The position numbers and the translations under genes are program-made. Below, in pieces: positions 40,391 to 50,403 of a DNA stretch of 64,000 nucleotides (its first letter is position 1; every line of letters begins with the position of its first letter). Source of the stretch: Solirubrobacter sp963724195 (GTDB lineage Bacteria > Actinomycetota > Thermoleophilia > Solirubrobacterales > Solirubrobacteraceae); contig CAVRTQ010000030.1 of assembly GCA_963724195.1 (NCBI GenBank), positions 1 to 64,000 on the forward strand, in the 5' to 3' direction. Under the pieces are notes generated by a model that saw only the letters and a list, made by a program, of their open reading frames with translations, made no database searches and had not been told where the DNA came from.

Positions 40391-41210
40391 AATCGAGGTC
40401 GAGGGGCTGACGAAGGCCTTCGGGGACACCCGGGTGCTGAACGGCATCGACCTGCAGGTCCAACCGGGCGAGGTACTCGCGCTGCTCGGCCCGAACGGGG
40501 CGGGGAAGACGACCACGGTGCGCATCCTCGCGACGCTGCTCGCGCCCGACGGCGGGACGGCCCGCGTGGCCGGCCACGACGTCACCCGCGACCCGAACGC
40601 GGTGCGCGCCGCGATCAGCCTCACCGCGCAGGAGGCGGCGGTGGACGGCATGCTCACCGGCGCCGAGAACCTGCGCATGATGGCCCGGCTGCGCGGCGTC
40701 AAGAAGACGGTCGCCGACGAGCTGCTGGAGCGCTTCGACCTCGTGGATGCCGCCGGCCGCCGGGTCGAGCAGTACAGCGGCGGCATGCGGCGCCGGCTCG
40801 ATCTGGCGATGAGCCTCGTGGTCAAGCCCCAGGTGCTGTTCCTGGACGAGCCCACGACCGGCCTGGACCCGCGCAGCCGGCGCGCCGTGTGGGAGGCGGT
40901 CCAGACCCTCGCGCACGACGGCGTGACCGTCCTGCTGACCACGCAGTACCTGGAGGAGGCGGACCGCCTCGCGCAACGGATCGCCGTGATCGACGGCGGC
41001 CGCGTGATCGAGGAGGGCACGGCCCAGGAGCTCAAGGCGCGCCTCGCCGGCGAGGTGCTCGAGATCCACTTCGCCGACAAGCCCTCCGTGCGCGTGCCGG
41101 TGAACGAGCCCGGCGACGTGCGGCGCGCCCTCGACGAGCACCTCGACGCCGAGCGCATCGAGCTGCACCAGCCGAGCCTCGACGACGTGTTCCTGGCGGT
41201 GACGCGATGA
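40380..41210 (+). CDS. ABC exporter ATP-binding protein, DrrA type
   Basis: 276 residues from ATG 40380, which lies inside the second TetR palindrome. Walker A GPNGAGKTTT, signature YSGGMRRRLDLAMSL, Walker B VLFLDEPTTGLDPRSRR, H-loop LLTTQYLEEAD. The C-terminal DrrA domain is HLDAERIELHQPSLDDVFLA, diagnostic of daunorubicin-resistance-type exporters. Couples to the permease gene by an ATGA overlap. TACACT seven bases upstream and no ribosome site point to a leaderless message. Confidence 0.92.
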   Translation: MAYTIEVEGLTKAFGDTRVLNGIDLQVQPGEVLALLGPNGAGKTTTVRILATLLAPDGGTARVAGHDVTRDPNAVRAAISLTAQEAAVDGMLTGAENLRMMARLRGVKKTVADELLERFDLVDAAGRRVEQYSGGMRRRLDLAMSLVVKPQVLFLDEPTTGLDPRSRRAVWEAVQTLAHDGVTVLLTTQYLEEADRLAQRIAVIDGGRVIEEGTAQELKARLAGEVLEIHFADKPSVRVPVNEPGDVRRALDEHLDAERIELHQPSLDDVFLAVTR

Positions 41211-41944
41211 CCGCCTCGCTCACGTTCGTCGGCCGCAGCCTGCGCCACTCCGTCCGCTCCGTCGACGCGCTGCTGACCGCGGTGCTGCTCCCCGTCGCGA
41301 TCCTGCTGATGTTCGTGTACGTCTTCGGCGGCGCGATCGACACCAACGGGCGCTACGTCGACTACGTCGTGCCGGGGATCATCGTGCTGTGCGCGGGCTT
41401 CGGCAGCGCCAGCACCGCGGTGGCCGTCGCGGTGGACATGACCACCGGCGTGATCGACCGCTTCCGCACGCTGCCGATCGCGTCCGGCGCCGTCCTGACC
41501 GGCCACGTCACCGCGTCCGTCGCGCGCAACGTCGTCTCCACCAGCCTCGTGATCGGCGTGGCGCTGATCGCCGGGTTCCGGCCCGAGCCCGACCCGCTGA
41601 ACTGGCTCGGGGCGGCCGCGCTGCTGCTCGCGCTGATGACCGCGATCTCCTGGATGGCCGCGGCCTTCGGGCTGCTCGCCAAGACGATCGAGGGCGCGAA
41701 CGCGCTCACGTTCGTCGCCGCCTTCGCGCCCTACGTGTCGTCCGCCTTCGTCCCGGCCGAGTCGATGCCCGCCGGGCTGCAGTGGATCGCCGAGCACCAG
41801 CCCGTCACGCCGATCGTGGACTCCGTGCGCGCGCTCACCATGGGCACGCCGCTGGACAACGAGCTGTGGATCGCGTTCGCGTGGTGTGCGACGGGGATCG
41901 TCGTCGGGCGGATCGCCGCCGCCCATCTGTTCCGACAGAATTGA
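41207..41944 (+). CDS. ABC-2 type exporter permease, DrrB type
   Basis: 245 residues. Six hydrophobic segments: LLTAVLLPVAILLMFVYVFG, YVVPGIIVLCAGFGSAST, VVSTSLVIGVALIAGF, LGAAALLLALMTAISWMAAA, NALTFVAAFAPYVSSAFVP and a last helix before HLFRQN. FVPAESMPAGLQWIAEHQPV is the typical DrrB-family loop. Forms the membrane dimer for drug or lipid export with the preceding ATPase, with TetR control. Confidence 0.9.
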   Translation: MTASLTFVGRSLRHSVRSVDALLTAVLLPVAILLMFVYVFGGAIDTNGRYVDYVVPGIIVLCAGFGSASTAVAVAVDMTTGVIDRFRTLPIASGAVLTGHVTASVARNVVSTSLVIGVALIAGFRPEPDPLNWLGAAALLLALMTAISWMAAAFGLLAKTIEGANALTFVAAFAPYVSSAFVPAESMPAGLQWIAEHQPVTPIVDSVRALTMGTPLDNELWIAFAWCATGIVVGRIAAAHLFRQN

Positions 41945-41948
41945 GGCC

Positions 41949-43145
41949 TTGCTCCGCACCACGCCGCAGGCCGTCCGCCGGCTCGCCATCCGCAACCAGC
42001 GCCTCGACGGCCCGGCCCCGCGCCGCAAGCCGACGGCCCCCGAGCTGCTGGACACCATCCGCGCGCTGCGCTGCCTGCAGCTCGATCCCACCGCGGTCGT
42101 GGCGCGCAACCACCTGCTCGTCCTCTTCTCGCGGCACGGCGCCTTTGACGAGCGCGTCTTCGAGCAGCTCGCGTACGAGGACCGCGCGCTGTTCGAGTAC
42201 TGGGCGCACGAGGCGTCGTACGTGCTCAGCGAGGACCTCCAGATCCACCGCTTCGGGATGCACGAGCCGCGCTACCGCGGCCACCGGACCTGGTGGGACG
42301 GCGAGGCGGAGTTCCGCGCGCACATCCTCGAGCGGCTGCGGGACGAGGGCCCGCTGCGGGCCCGCGAGATCGAGGACCGGGCCAACACGGGCTGGGAGTC
42401 CACCGGCGGCTGGACGAACGGCCGCACCGTGGCCCGCATGCTCGACATGCAGTGGGTCGCGGGGCAGACCGGGATCTCCCGCCGCGACGGCACCCAGCGC
42501 GTCTGGGACCTGATGGAGCGCTGCCTCCCGCCTGACGCGCCGCGCGAGGCACTCGACCCGCTCGAAGTGCAGCGCCGCGCGGTGGTCTACGCCATCCGCG
42601 CGCTCGGCGCCGCCCGGGCCCCGCACATCCGCGTGCACTTCACGCGCTTCCGCTATCCGGACATGCCCGCCGTGCTGCGTGAACTGCACGCCGACGGGAC
42701 CATCCAGCCGCTCGCCGTCGACGGTCTCGGCGACGACTGGTGGATCCTCGCCGAGGACGTCGAGCGCCTGGACGCCGACTTCAAGCCCCGCACCGTGCTG
42801 CTGAGCCCGTTCGACAACCTGCTGTGCGACCGCGCGCGCACCGAGGCGCTGTTCGGCTTCCATCACCGGCTCGAGATCTACACCCCCAAGCCCAAGCGCC
42901 GCTGGGGCTACTTCGTGCTCCCGATCCTCGACGGCGACCAGCTCGTCGCCCGCGCCGACCTGGCCATGGACCGCAAGCGCAACACGCTCGTCGCGCACGC
43001 CATCCACGCCGAACCGAAGGTGCCACGCGGCGCGCGGCTGCCGAAGGCGATCGCCCGTGAGCTGGAGCGGCTCGCGACGTGGCGGGGCGCGACGAACGTC
43101 GAGGTGCTGGCTGCTCCGGAGGCCTGGCGACCCGCGTTTTCATGA
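41949..43145 (+). CDS. YcaQ-like winged-helix DNA glycosylase family protein
   Basis: 398 residues from TTG 41949 (GAGG upstream). AIRNQRLDGP, LLDTIRALRCLQLDPTAVVA, NHLLVLFSRHGAFD, LFEYWAHEASYVL, and LLSPFDNLLCDRARTEALFG followed by YTPKPKRRWGYFVLPILDGD are the hallmark blocks of the YcaQ/AlkZ family. AlkZ-type proteins open DNA interstrand crosslinks and their catalytic residues are a Q-x-Q/Q-x-D near LQLDP here (QLD). Possibly protects against DNA-damaging metabolites. It starts four bases after the exporter permease, likely the third gene of that unit. Confidence 0.85.
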   Translation: MLRTTPQAVRRLAIRNQRLDGPAPRRKPTAPELLDTIRALRCLQLDPTAVVARNHLLVLFSRHGAFDERVFEQLAYEDRALFEYWAHEASYVLSEDLQIHRFGMHEPRYRGHRTWWDGEAEFRAHILERLRDEGPLRAREIEDRANTGWESTGGWTNGRTVARMLDMQWVAGQTGISRRDGTQRVWDLMERCLPPDAPREALDPLEVQRRAVVYAIRALGAARAPHIRVHFTRFRYPDMPAVLRELHADGTIQPLAVDGLGDDWWILAEDVERLDADFKPRTVLLSPFDNLLCDRARTEALFGFHHRLEIYTPKPKRRWGYFVLPILDGDQLVARADLAMDRKRNTLVAHAIHAEPKVPRGARLPKAIARELERLATWRGATNVEVLAAPEAWRPAFS

Positions 43146-43196
43146 TCCCGACGACGCCTTAGGTAATTGGCAGGCCGCCCCGATACCCTCGGCTGG

Positions 43197-43892
43197 ATGA
43201 GCGAGGACGGGGCGGCCCTGCCGCGCGACGCGGCAGACCCGCAGCCCGTGTTGCCGTGGGAGGGCAAGGCCAAGCCGGCGGACAGGTTCCTGCTCGGCGC
43301 GATCATGCTCAGCGGGCTCTACCTGCTGGTGCTGATGCCGCTGACGCCGTCGCTGCTGGCGCACCCGTACATCCTGGTGCTGCTCAAGGGCTCGGCGTCC
43401 GGCATGGTCACGCTCGGCGGGATGGTGCGGATCGGGGAGGCGTCGCTGCCGCTCGTGATCCTCGTCTCGATCCCCGGCATGATGATGTTCGACTGGCTCT
43501 ACTGGTGGGCCGGCCGGCGCTGGGGCAAACGCGCGATCGACGTCTTCATCGGCAATCACCCGAAGGCCGAGCAGCGCGCCGCGAAGCTCGAGCGGCTCAC
43601 CCGCCGGTTCGGCTGGGCGGCGATCATCATCGCCTACTTCCAGCCCGTCCCGAACGTGCTCATCTACGCCGCCGCGGGCTGGACGCGGATGCGCTGGTGG
43701 GTGTTCCTGCTGTTGGACGCGATCGGCTCCGGCCTGTGGATCGCGCTCTGCATCGGCCTCGGCTACGCGGTCGGCCAGGACGCCGTCGACATCGCGAAGG
43801 CGATCTCGCGCTACGGCCTGTACCTCGGCCTCGGGCTGATCGTCGTGGTGTTCGTGCGCCAGTTCTACGTCGCGTCGCGCAACCCGCGCTGA
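43197..43892 (+). CDS. DedA/VTT-domain membrane protein
   Basis: 231 residues from ATG 43197. Hydrophobic segments FLLGAIMLSGLYLLVLMPLT, LVILVSIPGMMMFDWLYWWA, WAAIIIAYFQPVPNVLIYAA and WVFLLLDAIGSGLWIALCIG. The VTT/SNARE-associated motif lies around GKRAIDVFIGNHP and RRFGWAAIII...PVPN, with FxPVPN in place of the usual FxPxxR. The family carries undecaprenyl phosphate or phospholipids across the membrane. A TACCCT hexamer seven bases before the start suggests a leaderless message. Confidence 0.75.
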   Translation: MSEDGAALPRDAADPQPVLPWEGKAKPADRFLLGAIMLSGLYLLVLMPLTPSLLAHPYILVLLKGSASGMVTLGGMVRIGEASLPLVILVSIPGMMMFDWLYWWAGRRWGKRAIDVFIGNHPKAEQRAAKLERLTRRFGWAAIIIAYFQPVPNVLIYAAAGWTRMRWWVFLLLDAIGSGLWIALCIGLGYAVGQDAVDIAKAISRYGLYLGLGLIVVVFVRQFYVASRNPR

Positions 43893-43902
43893 TCGGCCTC
43901 GA

Positions 43903-44952
43903 TCACGGCGCGCTGACGATCGTCCCGCGCACCGCGCCGAGCTCGATCGTGCCCGCGCGGCCGCGCAGCGTGACGGTGTCGCCGTCGCTGAGGTAGCCGG
44001 TGCCCGCTTCGAGCAGGCAGCCGTGGGTGCCGGGCTCGGCGCCGGAGATCGTCCCGGAGGCGAACAGATCACCGGGGCGCACGGCCGCGCCGTTGACGGT
44101 CGCGTGCGCGAGCTGCTGCGGGAACGTCCAGTACAGGCCTCGTGCGTTGCCCTTCGTGATCACGGCGCCGTTCACGTCGACTTCGAGCGCGATGTCGAGC
44201 GCCCAGTCGCCGCTGGTCCGCAGATAGCCGTCCGGCTCGGGGTCCTGCTCGCGGGCGGGCACGAGGTACGGCTCCAGCGCGGCCAGCGGCGTGACCCAGG
44301 CCGAGATCGAGGTCGCGAAGGACTTGCCCAGGAACGGGCCGAGCGGGCGGTACTCGAAGCGCTGGATGTCCCGCGCGCTCCAGTCGTTGACGAGCACGAA
44401 CCCGAAGACGTGGTCGCGCACGTCAGCGGCGCCGATCGGAACCCCGAGGGGCTTGCCGGGACCCGTGACGAACCCGAGCTCGAGCTCGAAGTCCAGCTCC
44501 TCGGTGGGGCCGTAGCTCGGCCGCAGCCCGTGCGGGCGCACGATCTCGGTGCCGGAGACGACGATCGAGCCGGCGCGGCCGTGGTAGCCGATCGGCAACG
44601 CCTTCCACGCCGGCGGGAGCGGGTCGTCCGGGCGGAACTTGCGCCCGACGTTCGTCGCGTGCTCGAGCGAGGAGTAGAAGTCGACGTAGTCGCCGACCGC
44701 GAGCGGCAGCTCGGGCTCGTCGATCGCGGCGAGTGTTGCCGTCCCGGCCTCGAGCACGCGCGTGACCTTCTCGCGCACGTCCTCCCACACGGGGCGCCCG
44801 AGCGCGAGGAAGCGGTTGAGCGTGGGACCGTCGAACACGGGCGGGAGCCCGGGCACGGTGCTCAGATCGAGCACGTGGTCCTCGTAACGGACGACGCAGT
44901 GGCCGTCGACGACGCCGTAGGGCAGGTGGTCGAGCCCGAAGCCTCGGGACAC
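43903..44952 (-). CDS. fahA: Fumarylacetoacetase
   Basis: 349 residues from GTG 44952, overlapping the acetyltransferase stop (TAGTG). Opens FGLDHLPYGVV like FAH N-terminal domains, then DFYSSLEHATNVGRKFRPDD, PIGYHGRAGSIVVSGTEIVR, EELDFELELGFVTG and VNDWSARDIQRFEYRPLGPF, GKSFATSISAWVTP, the nearly invariant FAH blocks including metal-binding E-x-E and D. Last step of tyrosine/homogentisate breakdown: fumarylacetoacetate to fumarate and acetoacetate. Other pathway genes are not in this window. Shorter than the animal enzyme (about 419) by trimmed loops. Confidence 0.92.
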   Translation of the reverse strand: MSRGFGLDHLPYGVVDGHCVVRYEDHVLDLSTVPGLPPVFDGPTLNRFLALGRPVWEDVREKVTRVLEAGTATLAAIDEPELPLAVGDYVDFYSSLEHATNVGRKFRPDDPLPPAWKALPIGYHGRAGSIVVSGTEIVRPHGLRPSYGPTEELDFELELGFVTGPGKPLGVPIGAADVRDHVFGFVLVNDWSARDIQRFEYRPLGPFLGKSFATSISAWVTPLAALEPYLVPAREQDPEPDGYLRTSGDWALDIALEVDVNGAVITKGNARGLYWTFPQQLAHATVNGAAVRPGDLFASGTISGAEPGTHGCLLEAGTGYLSDGDTVTLRGRAGTIELGAVRGTIVSAP

Positions 44953-45596
44953 TAGAGCTCCACCGAGATCTCGATGACGCTGCCGTCACGGCTGCTGATC
45001 GTGACCTCGCCGAGCCGGCCGAAGAGCTTGAGCACGGCCACATTGTCGGCGAAGAGGAGCGCGGTGAACTGGCGGATGCCGTTCGCGGTCGCGCGGTCGC
45101 GCAGCCGCCGGAGCAACTTGTCGCCGAGCCCGCGCCGCTGCCAGGCGTCGGCGACCGTCAGCGCGGCCTCCGCGATGTGCGGCCGCTCGTCCTCGCGCAC
45201 GTAGCGGGCCACGCCGACCGCCTTGCGTGTGGTGGCGTCGAGCGCGCCGATGGCCTCGTGGTCGACATGGTCGATCTCGGTGAAGAACGCCAGCTCCTGC
45301 AGGTTGAGCGCCGGCCGTGACGCGAGGAACCGCCTGCGCACCGACTCGGGCGAGAGGTCGCTGAACCCGGTGACGAACAACGGCTTGTCGTCGGGCCGGA
45401 CGGCCCGGATGAGCACCTCCGACCCGTCGGTGAGCAGCACGTGCTCGACCGTGTCCTCCCGCGCGAGTCCGCGCTCGTACGCCGCCGCGGCGGCCTCGGC
45501 CTCCTCCTCGGTGTCGTGGCGGGAAACCGGCGCTGCCTCGCCGCGGATCCGCACGAAGTACCCGCCCGCGGGGCTCGGCTCGACGTAGCAGCGCAC
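44952..45596 (-). CDS. GNAT-family acetyltransferase with N-terminal extension
   Basis: 214 residues from GTG 45596 (the frame is open further upstream). Residues 1-50 look like a small HicB-like strand region (YVEPSPAGGYFVRIRGEAAP). The GNAT domain reads VLIRAVRPDDKPLFVTGFSD, LSPESVRRRFLASRP, and motif A ALTVADAWQRRGLGDKLLRR (acetyl-CoA pyrophosphate loop QRRGLG). Similar domains occur in protein lysine acetyltransferases of actinobacteria. Its stop overlaps the fahA start, so the two are co-translated. Confidence 0.82.
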   Translation of the reverse strand: MRCYVEPSPAGGYFVRIRGEAAPVSRHDTEEEAEAAAAAYERGLAREDTVEHVLLTDGSEVLIRAVRPDDKPLFVTGFSDLSPESVRRRFLASRPALNLQELAFFTEIDHVDHEAIGALDATTRKAVGVARYVREDERPHIAEAALTVADAWQRRGLGDKLLRRLRDRATANGIRQFTALLFADNVAVLKLFGRLGEVTISSRDGSVIEISVEL

Positions 45597-45702
45597 GGCG
45601 TAGGAGGGTAGGACCGCGGACCGGTTTGCCCGAACGGATACCCGCACACCCGTCCAGACGGACTTGACACGGGCGGGTGCACTGCAAGACCATCGCGGAG
45701 GT

Positions 45703-47085
45703 TTGGTCACACGTGGCGGCATTCGGTTTTTGGTCACAGCCGCCCTTGTGGGCGTCGCTGCCTGCTTGACACCCGCATCCGCGGGTGCGCAGATCGACGG
45801 CACACCGCTGAATGTGGTGGCCGACGGGTTCGGTGCGATCCAGATCCGCCAGGACGGGGTCGCCCCCGGGTTGTTCTACGACCCGGACGAGAACCCGGGC
45901 CACGCGGGGCTGGAGATCAAGGAGGGCGGGAGCTACTACCCGCTCGAAGCCGGCTTCGAGCGCGTGCCCGGCCGCACGAACCTCACACCCCCGGCGCTCG
46001 CCGACCAGGGCGCGACCAAGACGCTGTCGAGCGTCTACCGGGTCGGCCCGAACCTGCAGGTCACCGAGACCATCACCTACACGGACAATGTCCCGCGCGT
46101 GGACATCCGCTACGGGATCGAGAACGTCTCGGCGGCGCCGACCTCACTGCGGGTCGGTGCGCTCGCGGACCTCTACGTCGGCGGCAACGACGCCAGCAAC
46201 GGCGCGATCGCCGCTGCGCCGCCGCGCTTCGTCGGCGGCCGCGAGGAGACGACCGGGCTCGTGTACGGCCTGCAGGAGCTCACGCCCTGGCGCGCGTACC
46301 AGGAGGGTGACTTCGAGGCCGTCTTCGACAATTTCGGCGCCGAGGGGCTCCTGAACACGATCGACTCCGCCGCACCCGACAACGGCGTCGGCGTGGAGTT
46401 CGCCGTGGACTCCCTGCAGCCCGGCGAGCGCCGCGACATCGACGTGCGCTGGCTGCTCGCGGCCCCGGCCCCGCCCGGCACCGTCACCCCGAGCGCGCCG
46501 GGCGGCAACGGCAACCCCGGCGCCGCCGCGCCGATGATCGAGCAGCTGCCGCCGCCGGTCACGGGCAAGACGGTCAACGTCAGCGTCCGCAAGGGCCGCA
46601 TCTTCATCAAGATCCCGCCGTCGAAGCGGTTCATCGAGCTCAAGGGCGCGATGCAGATCCCGGTCGGCGCGACGATCGACGCCACCAGGGGCCGCGTGAA
46701 CCTCGTGTCCACCACGGGCACGGGCGCCGAGACGCAGCTCGCGTGGTTCTACGACGGCATCTTCAAGATCGGCCAGACGCGCGGCGCCAAGCCGATCACC
46801 GACCTCGCCCTGGCCGAGGCGCTCGCGAAGTGCCCGAAGGCCAAGGGCAAGGCCAGCGCGGCGGCCAAGAAGAAGACGCGCAAGCTGTGGGGCGAGGGCA
46901 AGGGTGCGTTCCGCACCACCGGCAAGTACAGCTCCGCCACCGTGCGGGGCACCAAGTGGGTCGTGACCGACCGTTGTGACGGCACCCTGACGCGGGTCAC
47001 CCAGGGTTCCGTCCTCGTGCGCGACTTCAAGCGCAAGCGGAACAAGGTCGTCAGGGCCGGGAAGCAGTACCTGGCGCGCCGCTAG
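45703..47085 (+). CDS. Secreted protein of unknown function
   Basis: About 460 residues from TTG 45703 (GGAGG only two bases before; other starts are possible). A signal peptide (FLVTAALVGVAACLTPASA) is cleaved before GAQIDGTPLNVVADGFGA. First 260 residues: beta-rich, with SVYRVGPNLQVTETITYTDN and VRWLLAAPAPPGT. After a Pro/Gly linker, a second beta domain (KTVNVSVRKGRIFIKIPPSK, GATIDATRGRVNLVSTTG) and a basic end (GSVLVRDFKRKRNKVVRAGK) resemble repeat domains seen in other secreted actinobacterial proteins, somewhat FecR-like. No function is known to me. Confidence 0.7.
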   Translation: MVTRGGIRFLVTAALVGVAACLTPASAGAQIDGTPLNVVADGFGAIQIRQDGVAPGLFYDPDENPGHAGLEIKEGGSYYPLEAGFERVPGRTNLTPPALADQGATKTLSSVYRVGPNLQVTETITYTDNVPRVDIRYGIENVSAAPTSLRVGALADLYVGGNDASNGAIAAAPPRFVGGREETTGLVYGLQELTPWRAYQEGDFEAVFDNFGAEGLLNTIDSAAPDNGVGVEFAVDSLQPGERRDIDVRWLLAAPAPPGTVTPSAPGGNGNPGAAAPMIEQLPPPVTGKTVNVSVRKGRIFIKIPPSKRFIELKGAMQIPVGATIDATRGRVNLVSTTGTGAETQLAWFYDGIFKIGQTRGAKPITDLALAEALAKCPKAKGKASAAAKKKTRKLWGEGKGAFRTTGKYSSATVRGTKWVVTDRCDGTLTRVTQGSVLVRDFKRKRNKVVRAGKQYLARR

Positions 47086-47480
47086 TGAGCTGGGTCGCCG
47101 TCCTCGCCGCCTTCCTCGTTGCCCACATGGTCGGGGACTACCTGCTCCAGACGGACTGGCAGGCGCGCCACAAACGTGGCGGCCTCGGCAACGATCCCGT
47201 CGCCCGCCGCGCCCTCGTCACCCACGTGACGACGTACACGCTGGCCTTCCTGCCCGCGCTGATCTGGATCGGCAGCGAGATCGAGCCGGTGTGGGCGCTC
47301 GTCGCCGGCGTCCTGATCTTTCTGCCGCACCTGCTGATCGACGACGGCCGGGCGGTGAGTCTGTACCTCGTCCGCGTCAAACGGGCGGACGGGCTGAACA
47401 TCGGCCTGGCGGCGTCGGTCGACCAGTCCTTCCACGTGCTCTCGCTGTTCTTCGTCGCGCTGCTGGTGGGCGCGGCGTGA
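47085..47480 (+). CDS. DUF3307-type membrane protein
   Basis: 131 residues from GTG 47085, overlapping the previous stop by one base. VLAAFLVAHMVGDYLLQTDW with the family HMVGDYLLQT motif, VTTYTLAFLPALIWIGSEIE, LIFLPHLLIDDGR and SVDQSFHVLSLFFVALLVGA: four membrane helices with conserved His/Asp (H-x-x-x-D, H-x-x-x-D, DQ-x-x-H) that look like a metal or catalytic site. Function undescribed. The stop overlaps the cyclase start. Confidence 0.78.
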   Translation: MSWVAVLAAFLVAHMVGDYLLQTDWQARHKRGGLGNDPVARRALVTHVTTYTLAFLPALIWIGSEIEPVWALVAGVLIFLPHLLIDDGRAVSLYLVRVKRADGLNIGLAASVDQSFHVLSLFFVALLVGAA

Positions 47481-50402
47481 AGGCCCCGGGCCTCCCGCGC
47501 CGGCTGCTGCTGCTGTTCGCGGCCGCGCTGATCGCGGTGGGGATGGGCGCGCTGTTCCAGGTCGCCGGGTTGATGAGCGCGGTCGAGCGCGGGAGCGTGG
47601 ACACACGCTTCGACGTGCGCGGCGCCCAGGACCCGCCGGCCGACGTCGTGCTGGTGGACATCGACACGCGCACGCGCCGGGAACGAGAACTGGCCGATCA
47701 ACCGCATGCACTTCGCGAAGGCCATCACCGAGCTCTCGGAGGCGGGCGCGGGCGTGATCGTGCTCGACGTCCCGATCATCGAGGAGAGCGCCGACACGGA
47801 CGCCGACAACGCGCTGTTCGAGGCCGTGGCGGGCGCGCGAGCCGCCCGTGATCATGACCACGCCGGAGGCCGAGGACGGCGAGACCCTGATCTTCGGTGG
47901 CGGGGAGGGCCTGGAGGCGTCGGGCGCGCTGGCGGCCAGCTCCGTGCTGCGGGTGGAGACCGACGACGCCGTGCGCCGGATGGGGCAGGCCGAAGACGGG
48001 CTCCGGACGGTCTCGTTCCTGGCGGCGGAGACGAAGCTCGGGCGCCCGGTCAAGCCGCCGGTGCGCGAGCCGCGGATCGCGTTCCCGGGCCCGCCCGGCA
48101 CGGTGGCGCACATCAGCCTCGCGGACGTCGAGAGCGGCGAGTTCAAGCCGGAGACGGTGCGCGGCAAGGTCGCGCTGATCGGCGTCAACGGCGAGTACGC
48201 CCACACCATCGGCGACACCTACGACACGCCCGCGGGGACGGGCATGGCGGGGCCCGAGATCCGCGCCGCGTCGATCGCCACCGCGCTGGCGGACTTCCCG
48301 CTGCGCGACGCGCCCGCCTGGGCGGTCTGGGTGGCGATCGTGGTGCTCGCCCTCATCCCGCCGCTGTTCGCTCTGCGCTGGGGGCCGTTCGTGGCGCTCT
48401 TCGCCGGATTCGTCGCGGCGGCGCTGTACCTGGTCTTCGCCCAGCTCGCGTTCAACAACGACCGGATCGTCGTGCTCATCCCGCCGCTCGCGGCCGTGAT
48501 CACGAGCATGGTGGCCACGGCGAGCCTGGTCCACGGGGACCGCCCGGCCTGGTTGGACCGCTTCCTGGACTTCGTCAGCGCTTCGCGCGGCGGCAACACC
48601 CGCACGCGCCGGCTGCGGGCGCTCCTGCTGCTGATCGCGGCGTTCGGCGCCGTCGGCCATCCCGCTGTTCCTCGCAGGTCACGGGTGCGCTCAAGCGCGT
48701 CGAGCTGTCCACGATCGATGCCCGCTACAGCGTGCGCGGCGACCAGGAGCCGCCGCCGGACGTCGTGCTGGTCGCGCTTCGACGACATCACGTTCGAGCA
48801 ACTCGGTGTGCAGTGGCCGTTCCCGCGGCGCTATCACGCCAAGGTCATCACCGCGCTGAAAGCCGCCGGGGCGCGCGCGATCGCCTACGACGTCCAGTTC
48901 ACCGAGCCGAGCGGAGAGCAGACCGAGGAGGACATCAAGAGCGACAACGCGCTGATCCGAGCGGTCACGAAGGCCGGCAACGTCGTGCTCTCCACGACGG
49001 AGGTCGGCGCCCGGCGGGACCACGCGCGTGCTCGGCGGCGGCGAGGCGCTCAAGGCCACGGGCGCCACGGCCGCCAGCACGAGCTACTCGACCGACGCCG
49101 ACGGGCGCATCCGCCGCATCCTGTTCGACGCAGGACGGGCTCGAGTCGTTCCCCCTGGCCGCGGTCCGCGTGGCCCAGGGTGGCAAGCCGGTCGAGCGCC
49201 CGGAGGGCGACGGCGCCCACATCGAGTTCCCCGGCGGGCTCGGCACGGTGCGCAAGATCCCCTTCAGCAGCGTCTACGACGGGTCGTTCCCCAAATCCGC
49301 CGTGCGCGGGAAGATCGTGGTGGTCGGGTCCACGGCGACGTCGCTGCAGGACTTCCACCGCACCGCGACCTCCGGCGACTCGACGATGGCCGGCGCCGAG
49401 ATCCAGGCCGACGCGATCCAGACCGTCCTGGACGGGTTCCCGCTGCGCCCGGCCCCGTGGTGGCTGAACGCGCTGTTCGTGATCGTGCTCGGCGCGCTCA
49501 CACCGCTCCTCGCCCTCCGGCTGAAGATGGGCCTCGCGATCGGTGCCGGTCTCGTCGCCCTCGCGGCGTTCGTGATCGGGGCGCAGATCGCGTTCGAGCG
49601 CGGGACGATCTACGCCGTCATCTACCCGATCGTCGCCGCCGTGGCCGGCGTGCTCGCCACGGGCGCGATCCACGGCCTGACGGTGGCGTTCGAGCGCGAG
49701 CAGGCGCGTGACGCGTTCGCCCGCTTCGTGCCCGAGGCCGTCGTGGACCAGGTCCTCGCCGACGCCGAGGGCGTGCGCCTCGGCGGCGTGCGCGGCGAGG
49801 CGACCGTCATGTTCAGCGACCTGCGCGGGTTCACGAGCTTCAGCGAGACCCTCGAGCCCGAGCGCGTCATCGAGTCGCTGAACCGGTACCTCACGCAGAT
49901 GAGCGAGGCCATCCTCGACCACGGCGGCACCCTCGTGGCCTACATGGGCGACGGCATCATGGCCGTCTTCGGCGCGCCGCTGAAGCAGGAGGACCACGCC
50001 GACCGCGCGCTGGAGGCCGCGCGCGACATGCTCGGCCGGATGGACGGCTTCAACGGCTGGCTCCGCGAGCAGGGCCTCCACGACGGCTTCAAGATGGGCA
50101 TCGGCCTGAACTCCGGCCCGGTCATGTCCGGCAACGTCGGCTCCGAGCGCCGGCTCGAGTACACCGCGCTGGGCGACACGACCAACACCGCCGCGCGCCT
50201 GGAAGGCATGACCAAGGGCACCCCGCACCAGCTCTACATCTCCGACACCACGCGCCAGGCGCTCACGCGGCCGGTCGAGGACATCGTCGAGGTGGGCGAG
50301 GCCGAGGTCCGCGGGCGCAAGGCGAAGGTCAAGCTGTGGTCGCTGCGCGACGGCGACGAGTTCAACCCGGCGCCGCCGGACCCGCAACGGGTCGAGGCCT
50401 GA
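47477..50402 (+). CDS. Adenylate/guanylate cyclase with two CHASE2 sensor domains (multiply frameshifted)
   Basis: About 975 residues from GTG 47477, over six frame changes (near 47685, 47840, 48655, 48778, 49012 and 49132). Two homologous CHASE2 blocks follow one another without a stop: the first with TRFDVRGAQDPPADVVLVDI, IAFPGPPGTVAHISLADVES and three helices after it; the second with ARYSVRGDQEPPPDVVLV, FPGGLGTVRKIPFSSVYDG, GKIVVVGSTATSLQDFHRTA and again three helices. The class III cyclase domain has both metal aspartates (MFSDLRGFTSF and YMGDGIMAVFG) and EYTALGDTTNTAARLEG. Makes cAMP (or cGMP) in response to an outer-surface signal. Confidence 0.85.
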
Positions 50403-50403
50403 G

